Shown here: one piece after another, positions 7,330 through 15,526 of the stretch
Numbering within the stretch: position 1 is the first letter of the stretch
Layout of the letters: the number at the start of each line of letters is the position of its first letter
NCBI RefSeq assembly: GCF_014486695.1
Contig: NZ_JACTAB010000004.1
Location: forward strand, 186,001 to 250,000
DNA: 64,000 nt
Direction of reading: 5' to 3'
DNA from: Flavobacterium buctense
GTDB lineage: Bacteria; Bacteroidota; Bacteroidia; Flavobacteriales; Flavobacteriaceae
The notes under the pieces: model-generated
What the model was told of the DNA's origin: nothing
The model's input: the letters and a program-made list of their open reading frames with translations, nothing else
Databases searched by the model: none
Translations under genes and position numbers: made by a program

Positions 7330-9831
7330 ATGCAAAAGCTTTACTCCTTATTCATTGCCTTTTTACTTCTAACTTGTCAATTTGTATTGGCACAACAACC
7401 TGTTAAACCTAATGCGGTTGAAATTTACAATCAAATTCAAAAACTAAATTTTTTAGGCTCAGTGCTTTACATTGCTGCGCATCCTGATGATGAAAATACG
7501 CGATTGATTTCTTATTTATCCAATGACAAAAAAGCCAGAACCGGTTATTTGTCCTTGACACGAGGTGATGGTGGACAAAATCTTATCGGACCTGAACTAA
7601 GAGAATTATTAGGCGTTATCAGAACGCAAGAACTAATTGAAGCTCGTAAAATAGATGGTGGTGAACAATTTTTCACTCGCGCCAATGACTTCGGTTTTTC
7701 AAAAAACCCTGAAGAGACCTTGAAAATTTGGGACAAAGACCAAGTATTAAGCGATGTAATTTGGGCCATAAGAAAATTTCAACCCGATGTAATCATCAAC
7801 CGTTTTGACCATCGCTCTCCCGGAACAACTCATGGACATCATACTTCTTCAGCTATGCTGAGTTTTGAAGCTTTTGACAAAGCCGGAAATGCTTTGATTT
7901 ATCCTGAACAATTAGAGTACGTCCGCATTTGGGAACCTAAACGATTGTTCTTTAATACTTCATGGTGGTTTTATGGCAGCAAAGAGAAATTTGAAGCCGC
8001 TGATAAAACCAATTTAGTCAATCTCAAAATCGGAACCTATTACCAATCGGTTGGGAAATCCAATCAGGAAATTGCGGCATTGAGTCGCAGTCGTCACCAA
8101 TCACAAGGCTTTGGCTCTACCGGTTCTCGTGGTGAGGAAGATGAATATCTTGAATTTCTAAAAGGTGATATGCCGAAAGACAAAACCAATTTGTTCGAAG
8201 GTATCGACACTACTTGGAATCGTGTGAAAGGCGGAACTGAAATTGGTTCTGTCTTGACCAATGTAGAGAAAAACTTCGATTTTAAAAATCCGGCAGCCAG
8301 TATTCCGGAATTGGTCAAAGCTTTTGCCTTAATTGATGAGTTAGAAGACAAGCATTGGAAATACATTAAATCCGATGAAATAAAGAAAATCATCGCGGCA
8401 TGTGCAGGTCTATATTTAGAAGCAGTTGCCGATACCCAAGAAATAACACCGGGAAGTCCTTTAAAAATTAAAATTGAAGTAATCAACCGAAGCAACATTC
8501 CTATGAATTTAAAGGGAATTGGTGCAGTACCGGTATATATGAGTGATGGACAAAACAATATTGCTTTAAAAAACAATATACCGCATACTGTAACTAGTAC
8601 TTTGCAACTGCCAAACGACTTTGAATACACCAATGCTTATTGGTTAAACCAAAGCGGAACCAATGGCATGTATCGTGTGGACAATCAAGAAGAAATAGGC
8701 ATACCCGATGTATTGCGTAGAGCAAAAGTGGGTTTCTGGATTGAAATAAATGGTGTTGAGATTCCTTTTGAACGCTATGTGATTTACAAATACAATGATG
8801 ATGTTAAAGGCGAAGTTTATCAACCTTTAGACATAGTTCCTTTAGCTACTTCTTCCATCACGGAAAAGGTCTTTATTTTCAACAACGACCGAAATAAAAC
8901 AGTAACCGTAAAAGTAAAATCCGGAAGAGATAATGTAAATGGGAATGTGAAACTGCAGCTACCTCAAGATTGGAAAGTATCGCCAACAGAAATACCGTTT
9001 GTAATTGACAAAAAAGGACAAGAAGTTTTAGCCGTTTTCACCGTTTCGCCTTCTGAAGAAGCTAGTGAAATTGTCATCAAAAGTATTGTTACAGTTAACA
9101 ATCAAATATTTGACAAAGAAAAAATCGACATTAATTACTCGCACATCTACAAACAAATGGTTTTAAAATCGGCTGAAGCCAAAGGCATTCGCTTAAAAAT
9201 TAAAACCAAGAACGAAAAAATAGCCTACATCATGGGTGCAGGCGATGAAGTACCCAAAAGCTTAGCACAAATGGGTTACGAAGTGCAAATCCTAAAACCG
9301 GAAGAAATATCGACTGAAAAACTACAAGAATTTGATGTCGTAATGACCGGAATTAGAGCCTACAATGTAGTAAGTGCTTTAGCGTTCAAGCAAAACATCT
9401 TATTGGATTTTGTTAAAAGCGGCAAGACGATGATTGTGCAATACAACACTACCGATGATTTGGTAACCAAAGAAATGACACCTTTTCCTTTGAAAATATC
9501 TCGTGACCGAGTTACCGAAGAAGATGCTGAAGTTCGGTTTTTAGCCCCGAATCATCCTGTTTTAAATTATCCGAACAAAATTTCCGCAGAAGATTTTAAA
9601 GGTTGGAAGCAAGAACAAGGATTGTATTATCCAAGTGAATGGGATGCCAACTTCACGCCTATCCTTTCTGCCAATGACAAAGGAGAAAAACCTAAAAATG
9701 GCGCTTTATTAGTAGCCAAATATGGCAAAGGAAATTACCTCTATACCGGATTGAGTTTCTTTAGAGAATTACCGGAAGGCGTTTCGGGTGCTTTTAGATT
9801 ATTAGCCAACATGATAGCTATCGGAAAATAA
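7330..9831 (+). CDS. PIG-L family deacetylase with C-terminal GATase-like domain
   Basis: The protein has 833 residues. A signal peptide ends near residue 22 (FVLAQQ). A PIG-L/LmbE domain (about 35-290) carries the zinc and catalytic motif AAHPDDENTR, and HGHHTSS near residue 170 supplies further zinc-ligand histidines. The middle (about 370-610) is beta-rich and NEW3-like. The C-terminus (about 615-830) begins KIAYIMGAGDEVPKSLAQMG and contains VVMTGIRAYNVVSA, which resembles a ThuA/class-I glutamine amidotransferase fold. PIG-L enzymes remove N-acetyl groups from GlcNAc-type substrates. The secretion signal places it in the periplasm or outside the cell. It is followed at once by a tiny membrane protein and a symporter, suggesting deacylation coupled to uptake of a product. 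The substrate is unknown. Confidence 0.88.
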   Translation: MQKLYSLFIAFLLLTCQFVLAQQPVKPNAVEIYNQIQKLNFLGSVLYIAAHPDDENTRLISYLSNDKKARTGYLSLTRGDGGQNLIGPELRELLGVIRTQELIEARKIDGGEQFFTRANDFGFSKNPEETLKIWDKDQVLSDVIWAIRKFQPDVIINRFDHRSPGTTHGHHTSSAMLSFEAFDKAGNALIYPEQLEYVRIWEPKRLFFNTSWWFYGSKEKFEAADKTNLVNLKIGTYYQSVGKSNQEIAALSRSRHQSQGFGSTGSRGEEDEYLEFLKGDMPKDKTNLFEGIDTTWNRVKGGTEIGSVLTNVEKNFDFKNPAASIPELVKAFALIDELEDKHWKYIKSDEIKKIIAACAGLYLEAVADTQEITPGSPLKIKIEVINRSNIPMNLKGIGAVPVYMSDGQNNIALKNNIPHTVTSTLQLPNDFEYTNAYWLNQSGTNGMYRVDNQEEIGIPDVLRRAKVGFWIEINGVEIPFERYVIYKYNDDVKGEVYQPLDIVPLATSSITEKVFIFNNDRNKTVTVKVKSGRDNVNGNVKLQLPQDWKVSPTEIPFVIDKKGQEVLAVFTVSPSEEASEIVIKSIVTVNNQIFDKEKIDINYSHIYKQMVLKSAEAKGIRLKIKTKNEKIAYIMGAGDEVPKSLAQMGYEVQILKPEEISTEKLQEFDVVMTGIRAYNVVSALAFKQNILLDFVKSGKTMIVQYNTTDDLVTKEMTPFPLKISRDRVTEEDAEVRFLAPNHPVLNYPNKISAEDFKGWKQEQGLYYPSEWDANFTPILSANDKGEKPKNGALLVAKYGKGNYLYTGLSFFRELPEGVSGAFRLLANMIAIGK

Positions 9832-9832
9832 T

Positions 9833-9940
9833 ATGGAAACAGAAAAAAAATCAGTTTGGAAAAATAGCTATACTTGGGTTTTAATTGCCAATGCTATTTA
9901 CATTTTAATCTTCTTCTTATTAATGCAATTATTCTTCTGA
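9833..9940 (+). CDS. 35-residue single-helix membrane protein
   Basis: This short gene starts 1 base after the PIG-L stop and ends 1 base before the symporter ATG. The product is METEKKSVWKNSYTWV at the N-terminus followed by one hydrophobic helix of about 19 residues (ANAIYILIFFLLMQLFF). The tight spacing, the charged N-terminal arm and the clean transmembrane helix argue for a real gene. By analogy with the small YjcH-type partners of ActP-like transporters, it may be an accessory subunit of the symporter. That is inference, because it is far shorter than DUF485 proteins. Confidence 0.65.
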   Translation: METEKKSVWKNSYTWVLIANAIYILIFFLLMQLFF

Positions 9941-9941
9941 T

Positions 9942-11663
9942 ATGCAACAACTCGACTGGATAATTTTATCGGTTACACTCCTTTTTATAGTTTTCTATGG
10001 TGTGTATAAAACCAAAGGAAGCAAAAATGTTGAAGATTATATTTTAGGTAACAAAGAAACACCTTGGTGGACAGTTGGTTTGTCAGTAATGGCCACTCAA
10101 GCCAGTGCTATTACTTTTCTTTCTACACCCGGACAAGCTTATCATGACGGAATGGGTTTTGTTCAATTCTACTTCGGTTTACCTATTGCAATGGTGGTAA
10201 TCTCGATGACGTTTATTCCCATTTATCATCGCTTAAAAGTCTTTACAGCTTATGAATATTTAGAACAAAGGTTTGACTTAAAAACACGTTCCTTTACGGC
10301 AATTTTGTTCTTAATCCAACGCGGATTAGGTACGGGTTTAACCATTTATGCGCCTTCTATTATCTTGTCTTCTATATTGGGTTGGAATCTAACTTTGCTC
10401 AACGTTATTATAGGAATATTGGTAATTATTTACACTTTCGCCGGCGGAACCAAAGCCGTAAACGTTACCCAAAAACAACAGATGTTCATCATCATGAGCG
10501 GGATGTTTATCACGTTCTTTTTGATTCTTCATTTACTGCCAAATGACATGACATTTTCCAACGCTATGCATATTGCGGGTGCCAATGATAAAATGAATAT
10601 TTTAGATTTCTCTGTTGATCCCGAAAACCGTTATACCTTTTGGAGCGGTATTACCGGAGGTTTCTTCTTAATGCTTTCTTACTTTGGCACTGATCAATCA
10701 CAAGTTGGACGCTATTTATCCGGAAAATCAGATAGGGAAAGCCAAATGGGATTAATCATGAACGGCTTTTTAAAAGTGCCGATGCAGTTTTTTATTTTAT
10801 TAACCGGCGTGATGGTTTTTGTGTTTTTCCAATTTAATCCGGTGCCATTGCATTTCAATCCGGTTAATCGAGATGCAGTCGAAAAATCTGTGTATGCCCA
10901 ACAGTACAATTCATTGGAAACCCAATTAGCCCAATTATCGGAAGAAAAAAAGGAATACAACTTATTGTATATCGATCATTTGAATCAAAATTTTGACAAT
11001 CCCATTCTCCGTCAAAAGCTGATTTCACTTTCAGGAAAAGAAAAAGATTTGCACGATCAAGCCAAAGAAATCATTGCTAAAGTTGACAGTAAAGCCGAAA
11101 CCAATGATAAAGATTACGTATTCATCTATTTCATCTTAAACTATTTGCCTTCCGGTTTGATTGGGCTTTTATTGGCGGTAATCCTTTCAGCTGCAATGTC
11201 TTCTTCTGCTTCCGGATTGACTGCATTGGCTTCAACCACTGCCATTGATATATACAAGCGAAATGTAACCGGCGAAAAATCAGAAAAGCATTTTGTGAAT
11301 GCCACCAAATATTTCACACTGCTTTGGGGAGCAATTGCTATCCTTTTTGCTTGCGTAGGTACATTGTTTGAAAACTTAATTCAATTGGTCAATATCGTTG
11401 GTTCCATTTTCTACGGAACCGTTTTAGGCGTTTTCTTAGTTGGATTCTACATCAAATTTGTAAAAGCCAACGCCATTTTCTACAGTGCCGTAATTAGTCA
11501 GATTACGATATTCTTTATTTACTACTTTACCATTCATATTTATCCGAACGGACAAGAAAAATTAGGCTATCTGTGGTTGAACTTTATTGGTGCCTCATTA
11601 ACCGTTGTTTTATCGATTTTAATGCAATTAGGTTCAAAAGGAAAACGAAAAGTTATGGCATAA
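9942..11663 (+). CDS. Sodium:solute symporter (SSS family)
   Basis: This 573-residue membrane protein has about 13 helices. The N-terminal helix is followed by YILGNKETPWWTVGLSVMATQASAIT, typical of the SSS family (TM1 sodium-site region). SSASGLTALASTTAIDIYK near residue 420 is the conserved TM8 serine-rich sodium site. Between about residues 300 and 390 there is a long soluble insert rich in E, K, Q and L with coiled-coil character, not found in short family members such as PutP. The substrate is unknown. The operon with a PIG-L enzyme suggests a sugar or amino-sugar-like product, as inference. It ends at the bidirectional terminator at 11662. Confidence 0.88.
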   Translation: MQQLDWIILSVTLLFIVFYGVYKTKGSKNVEDYILGNKETPWWTVGLSVMATQASAITFLSTPGQAYHDGMGFVQFYFGLPIAMVVISMTFIPIYHRLKVFTAYEYLEQRFDLKTRSFTAILFLIQRGLGTGLTIYAPSIILSSILGWNLTLLNVIIGILVIIYTFAGGTKAVNVTQKQQMFIIMSGMFITFFLILHLLPNDMTFSNAMHIAGANDKMNILDFSVDPENRYTFWSGITGGFFLMLSYFGTDQSQVGRYLSGKSDRESQMGLIMNGFLKVPMQFFILLTGVMVFVFFQFNPVPLHFNPVNRDAVEKSVYAQQYNSLETQLAQLSEEKKEYNLLYIDHLNQNFDNPILRQKLISLSGKEKDLHDQAKEIIAKVDSKAETNDKDYVFIYFILNYLPSGLIGLLLAVILSAAMSSSASGLTALASTTAIDIYKRNVTGEKSEKHFVNATKYFTLLWGAIAILFACVGTLFENLIQLVNIVGSIFYGTVLGVFLVGFYIKFVKANAIFYSAVISQITIFFIYYFTIHIYPNGQEKLGYLWLNFIGASLTVVLSILMQLGSKGKRKVMA

Positions 11664-11700
11664 AAAAACCACGAATTCTAATGGATTTCGTGGTTATTTA
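11662..11700. terminator. Bidirectional terminator between convergent genes
   Basis: The arms AACCACGAA (11667-11675) and TTCGTGGTT (11687-11695) are perfect. An A run lies before the stem and T-rich sequence after it, so it works best for the minus-strand DUF2911 gene (T7 on that strand). Confidence 0.85.
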
Positions 11701-11715
11701 GGTTGAAAGAAAAGA

Positions 11716-12567
11716 TTATTTTTTACTCCATTCTTTAATACTATCGTTATTCATTTTAACATAATCACCATTGTTGGCTTTTTCTGCACCGGCTAATGAC
11801 AATCTTGCCGTTTCAATTGCGCCCGATTTGTTACCTAATTTGGCTTGAATTAATGATTTTAATCTCAAGTGCCAAAAGGGAACATCGTCAGCTTTTGCCA
11901 TAGAAATGGCTTTGTTTACATACTCTAAAGCTTTATTCAAATCGCCTTCTGATTGGTAAAAATACTGTGCAGATGAAAAATAATCCCCTGCAGTTGGTCC
12001 GGCTAATACTTTGTTGATACTGGCAATGGCCGCTTTTTGTGTTGGTACTTCAAACTTAACGGATACCATGGTTTTTTCCCATGAAATATCTAAAGTAGCG
12101 CTATCATTAGTCAAATTATTGATGGAAATAGTAAACGTTTCAACGTTGTTTCCTAATGAAATCGGATCAACGTTAGTTTTATAAGCTACTTTGTTTTCAT
12201 CCCAATTTTCAGGTGTACCCCAATTTTCTGTATCAGTATAAAAGATAACTTCCCACATGTCGGCTTTAGGTGTAGTGAAAATGGCATATTTGCCTTTTTT
12301 CAAAGTCGATCCCTTGATTACTACATCTTCACTGAAAGTAACCATCGAATTTTGGTTTGCTCCCGTTCTCCATAATTTTCCAAATGGAACTAAATCACCA
12401 AAAACGGGTCTTCCTTTAGCACTTGGACGTGAATATTCAATCGTAACATCAGTCAAACCAACCACTTGGTTTACCGTTGATTTCGGACTAGGAGCCGGTG
12501 TTTTAACTTGAGCTTCAATTGTAAAGTTGGCTACTAGTATAGCCAAGGCAAAAATAATTTTTCTCAT
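11716..12567 (-). CDS. DUF2911 protein with TPR-like C-terminus
   Basis: This 283-residue protein has a signal peptide (MRKIIFALAILVANFTIEAQ), so it is exported. The DUF2911 domain (about 30-180) is clear from IEYSRPSAKGRPVFG, GKLWRTGANQNS and KKGKYAIFTTP, the most conserved stretches of the family. Residues about 190-270 form two or three helical repeats of TPR type (ALEYVNKAISMA, AIETARLSLAGAEKANNGD). DUF2911 has no established activity. It is very common in Bacteroidota and is probably a periplasmic beta-sandwich. The gene converges on the symporter gene and shares its terminator. CAAAATTA about 20 bases upstream is the complement of a TAATTTTG -7 box. Confidence 0.85.
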   Translation of the reverse strand: MRKIIFALAILVANFTIEAQVKTPAPSPKSTVNQVVGLTDVTIEYSRPSAKGRPVFGDLVPFGKLWRTGANQNSMVTFSEDVVIKGSTLKKGKYAIFTTPKADMWEVIFYTDTENWGTPENWDENKVAYKTNVDPISLGNNVETFTISINNLTNDSATLDISWEKTMVSVKFEVPTQKAAIASINKVLAGPTAGDYFSSAQYFYQSEGDLNKALEYVNKAISMAKADDVPFWHLRLKSLIQAKLGNKSGAIETARLSLAGAEKANNGDYVKMNNDSIKEWSKK

Positions 12568-12679
12568 AATGTTTGTTTTAGTTTGTCAAAATTACAAATT
12601 GTTGGGCTTCAAAATGTTAATTTAAACTTAAATGAGAATAATTTTGTTTAATGTTTTATCCATTAAATTAAACAATCAC

Positions 12680-12687
12680 TATCTTTA
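12680..12687 (+). promoter_or_regulatory. -7-like box before SRPBCC gene
   Basis: TATCTTTA lies 13 bases before the ATG at 12701 and matches TAnnTTTG at all but the last position. It supports 12701 rather than the upstream ATG at 12632, which lies before this box. Confidence 0.5.
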
Positions 12688-12700
12688 CCAAAAAAAAGTA

Positions 12701-13171
12701 ATGAAAGTATATACTTTACACACCAAACAAAACTTACCCATTTCAATTGAAGAAGCTTGGGAATTCTTGTCTGATCCAAAAAACTTAAAGACAATTACTC
12801 CTGAATACATGGGTTTTAAAACCCTTTCGGGTGATGACAGACCTATGTTTGCCGGACAAATTATACAATATATTGTAACTCCGGTTTTCAACATTCCGAT
12901 GAAATGGGTTACTGAAATTACTCATGTAGTAGACAAAAAATATTTTGTTGATGAACAACGATTTGGTCCCTATGCGCTTTGGCATCATAAACACTTCCTA
13001 CAAGAAATTCCCGGCGGTGTAGAGATGGAAGATATAGTAGATTATAAAATCCCTTTGGGAATCATTGGACAAATGGTTCATCCTTTTTTAGTAAAACCAA
13101 AACTAAATGAAATATTCAATTACCGCAGAAAGAAATTAATTGAATTATTTGGAGAATTTAAAACAGTATAA
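12701..13171 (+). CDS. SRPBCC family protein (START/Bet v1-like fold)
   Basis: I place the start at 12701 (MKVYTLHTKQNLPISIEEAW), giving 156 residues. The longer reading from 12632 adds 23 residues that precede a promoter-like box and do not fit the family. ISIEEAWEFLSDPKNLKTITP is the characteristic first helix of SRPBCC ligand-binding proteins, and FVDEQRFGPYALWHHKH is the typical central strand pair. Many such proteins are annotated as cell-division inhibitor-like or polyketide-cyclase-like and sit next to photolyase genes in Bacteroidota. It is followed by an SDR gene (1-bp gap) and a photolyase, which suggests a light- or oxidative-stress operon. The ligand is unknown. Confidence 0.8.
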   Translation: MKVYTLHTKQNLPISIEEAWEFLSDPKNLKTITPEYMGFKTLSGDDRPMFAGQIIQYIVTPVFNIPMKWVTEITHVVDKKYFVDEQRFGPYALWHHKHFLQEIPGGVEMEDIVDYKIPLGIIGQMVHPFLVKPKLNEIFNYRRKKLIELFGEFKTV

Positions 13172-13172
13172 C

Positions 13173-13871
13173 ATGAAAAACATACTATTAATTGGTGGTT
13201 CCTACGGAATCGGATTGGCAATTGCCAAAGAATTACAATTTGAAAATAAAGTCTATATAGCCTCAAGAACTCACGAATTAATTGCCGATATGAATGTAAC
13301 CCACATTCCATTTGATGCTACAACTGACACCTTAGATACCACAAAACTACCCGAAGTCATTCACGGTTTAGTATATTGTCCTGGCAGTATTAATCTTCGT
13401 CCGTTTCGCGGTTTGAAACCCGAATCTTTTGAAAGCGATTTACAAATTAACTTCCTCAGTTTGGTTAAAGCAATTCAAACGGTTTTACCTAACCTTACCG
13501 CTGCTGAACAATCAAGTATTGTATTATTTAGTTCAGTTGCAGCAAGTATGGGAATGCCTTTTCACACCAGTGTTGCCGCTTCAAAAGGCGCGATTGAAGG
13601 TTTTGCTAAAGCATTAGCCGCCGAGTATGCGCCCAAAATCAGAGTGAATGTTATTGCGCCATCGTTAACCGATACGCCTTTGGCAGAAAAGTTTTTGAGC
13701 AATGAGGAAAAAAGAGAAAAATCAGCACAACGTCATCCATTGAAACGTGTTGGTACTTCAGAAGATATGGCACAAATGGCTGGTTTTTTACTTGGAGATA
13801 AAAGCAGTTGGATTTCGGGACAAATATTCCCTGTAGATGGCGGTATGTCGACTTTATTGGTAAATGCATAA
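13173..13871 (+). CDS. SDR-family protein lacking the catalytic Tyr
   Basis: The start is set at 13173 (MKNILLIGGSYGIGLAIAKEL), 1 base after the previous stop; an in-frame upstream start would overlap that gene. The product has 232 residues. The nucleotide-binding GGSYGIG motif is at residues 8-14. A short-chain dehydrogenase normally has S...YxxxK. Here the Ser (LFSSVAAS) and Lys (VAASKGAIEG) are present, but the position four before the Lys is Val instead of Tyr. APSLTDTP and the C-terminal SSWISGQIFPVDGGM are normal for the family. It may be a non-catalytic NAD(P)-binding protein or use another residue. It lies between SRPBCC and photolyase genes. Confidence 0.85.
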   Translation: MKNILLIGGSYGIGLAIAKELQFENKVYIASRTHELIADMNVTHIPFDATTDTLDTTKLPEVIHGLVYCPGSINLRPFRGLKPESFESDLQINFLSLVKAIQTVLPNLTAAEQSSIVLFSSVAASMGMPFHTSVAASKGAIEGFAKALAAEYAPKIRVNVIAPSLTDTPLAEKFLSNEEKREKSAQRHPLKRVGTSEDMAQMAGFLLGDKSSWISGQIFPVDGGMSTLLVNA

Positions 13872-13876
13872 ATTTG
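13869..13876 (+). promoter_or_regulatory. -7 box inside SDR stop, just before photolyase ATG
   Basis: TAAATTTG matches TAnnTTTG exactly and ends 4 bases before the ATG at 13881. It could give photolyase its own near-leaderless transcript besides operon read-through. No clear TTTG -33 partner was found. Confidence 0.4.
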
Positions 13877-13880
13877 CAAT

Positions 13881-15167
13881 ATGAACATATTTTGGTTTAG
13901 ACGCGATTTACGATTAGAAGACAATGTCGGACTTTTTCACGCCTTAAAAAATGGTGAAGAAGTTTTGCCTATTTTTATATTTGATGAAAATATTCTATCC
14001 CAATTGCGCAATGATGATGCTCGCGTAACCTTTATTCATCAGCAGTTAACCAGAATTCAGAGTCAATTAAATAAATTGGGGAAATCATTGGCTGTCTTTT
14101 ATGGTGACCCATTTGAAGTTTACCATAAAATACTAAGTGAAAACGTTATAACAACAATATACACTAATCACGATTACGAACCTTATGCCCGAAAACGTGA
14201 CTTAGAGTTGTTCCATTTGTTTAAAGAATACAACATCGATTTTAAAACTAGCAAAGACCAAGTAATTTTTGAGAAAAGCGAAGTGGTCAAAGATGACGGA
14301 ACTCCTTATGTGGTCTACACTCCTTATGCAAACAAATGGAAAGAACACTTTAAAAAGGCACCTTTAGTCAACTACAATTCAGAAGATTATTTGGATAAAA
14401 TAGCGCTTCACTCCTACCCGTTTTTGAGCTTAAAGGATATTGGATTTCTGGAATCGAAAATCAAAGTTACACCATATGATATTTCTGATGCCTTAGTCGA
14501 TAATTATGAAGCAACACGCAATTTTCCTGCGATGAACAAAACATCCTATCTTGGAATATATTTGCGCTTCGGAGCCGTTTCTATTCGAAAAACAGTTGGG
14601 AAAGCTTTACAAAGTAAAAATGAAACTTTTTTAAAAGAACTGATTTGGCGAGAGTTTTTTATGCAAATCCTTTGGCATTTTCCTCACACGGTCAACAAAA
14701 GTTTCAAAGCGAAATATGACAGTATTCAATGGGACAATAACGAAGTGTTGTTCCAAAAATGGTGTGATGGCCAAACCGGTTATCCTTTTGTAGATGCAGG
14801 AATGCGTGAACTTAACGAAACCGGACACATGCACAACAGAGTGCGAATGATTGTGGCCAGCTTTTTGTGCAAACATTTATTAATTGACTGGCGTTGGGGT
14901 GAAACTTATTTTGCACAAAAACTGCTAGACTACGAACAAGCCAGCAATGTAGGCAATTGGCAATGGGCAGCGGGAAGTGGTGTTGATGCAGCGCCCTATT
15001 TTAGAATATTTAATCCGACAGAACAAATAAAGAAGTTTGACAAAGATTTAGTTTACATCAAAAAATGGATTCCCGAATTAAACTCACTTGACTATCCACA
15101 ACCCATTGTTGACCATAAAGAAGCGCGAGAAAAATGCTTGCGAACCTACAAACTAGCGGTCGGATAA
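13881..15167 (+). CDS. phrB: Deoxyribodipyrimidine photo-lyase / cryptochrome
   Basis: This 428-residue protein starts MNIFWFRRDLRLEDN, the usual N-terminus of class I photolyases. The alpha/beta antenna domain runs to about residue 130, and the FAD-binding helical domain follows from about 200. ELIWREFFMQILWHFP, GYPFVDAGMRELNETGHMHNR, WRWGETYFAQKLLDYE and SNVGNWQWAAG are the family blocks that bind FAD and include electron-transfer tryptophans. The enzyme repairs UV-induced cyclobutane pyrimidine dimers using light. The length fits a CPD photolyase better than a DASH cryptochrome, but I cannot settle subtype. A TAAATTTG box at 13869 overlaps the end of the SDR gene and lies 4 bases before the ATG. 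Confidence 0.92.
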   Translation: MNIFWFRRDLRLEDNVGLFHALKNGEEVLPIFIFDENILSQLRNDDARVTFIHQQLTRIQSQLNKLGKSLAVFYGDPFEVYHKILSENVITTIYTNHDYEPYARKRDLELFHLFKEYNIDFKTSKDQVIFEKSEVVKDDGTPYVVYTPYANKWKEHFKKAPLVNYNSEDYLDKIALHSYPFLSLKDIGFLESKIKVTPYDISDALVDNYEATRNFPAMNKTSYLGIYLRFGAVSIRKTVGKALQSKNETFLKELIWREFFMQILWHFPHTVNKSFKAKYDSIQWDNNEVLFQKWCDGQTGYPFVDAGMRELNETGHMHNRVRMIVASFLCKHLLIDWRWGETYFAQKLLDYEQASNVGNWQWAAGSGVDAAPYFRIFNPTEQIKKFDKDLVYIKKWIPELNSLDYPQPIVDHKEAREKCLRTYKLAVG

Positions 15168-15251
15168 AAACCTTAGAGCAAATTGATAGACTATTAATAG
15201 CTTAACCGGTATTAATTGACTACCTTTCCAAATAACTAAATAAATAGTTTT

Positions 15252-15479
15252 ATGAAAAATATTGGAATTTGCCTTAGTATGTTATCAATGGTTTTGGTAA
15301 TGGCTTGTGATAAAAAAGAAGAAAAAACAACAGAAACAATCGAAACAAACACTATCGAAAAAGAAACTGTAATTGTTAAGGACACCGTTAAGGAAAAAGA
15401 AGAAGGTACTTCAGTCAAAGTAAACGGTGATGGTATTGATATTGATAGTGACGATGTTGATGTAGAAATCAAAAAGTAA
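15252..15479 (+). CDS. Small acidic/basic repeat lipoprotein
   Basis: This 75-residue protein has a lipoprotein signal: MKNIGICLSMLSMVLVMAC with Cys at residue 19 as the lipid anchor. The mature part is nearly all charged residues and Thr/Val (KKEEKTTETIETNTIEKETV) and ends in an Asp-rich stretch (DGIDIDSDDVDVEIKK). It is probably disordered at the N-side with a short beta-like acidic tail that could bind cations. No family is recognised. It is monocistronic between photolyase and a strong terminator, and a TACCTTTC box about 28 bases upstream is a weak promoter candidate. Confidence 0.7.
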   Translation: MKNIGICLSMLSMVLVMACDKKEEKTTETIETNTIEKETVIVKDTVKEKEEGTSVKVNGDGIDIDSDDVDVEIKK

Positions 15480-15500
15480 TTTTTCTGCTGTAAAAAAACA

Positions 15501-15526
15501 AAAAGCCGGTTTAAACCGGCTTTTTT
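15501..15526. terminator. Perfect palindromic bidirectional terminator
   Basis: A 24-bp perfect palindrome (AAAAGCCGGTTT and its complement) is flanked by A-rich and T-rich runs. It terminates the lipoprotein gene on plus and also holds the stop codon (15511-15513) of the minus-strand HAD gene. Confidence 0.9.

Noticed and set aside
8094..8633. Minus-strand open frame of 179 codons inside the PIG-L gene
   Set aside because: It is antisense to a well supported domain, with low-complexity Ser/Ile composition typical of a shadow frame.
12632..12700. Longer N-terminus of the SRPBCC protein
   Set aside because: It lies upstream of the TATCTTTA box and does not match the fold; start 12701 is preferred.
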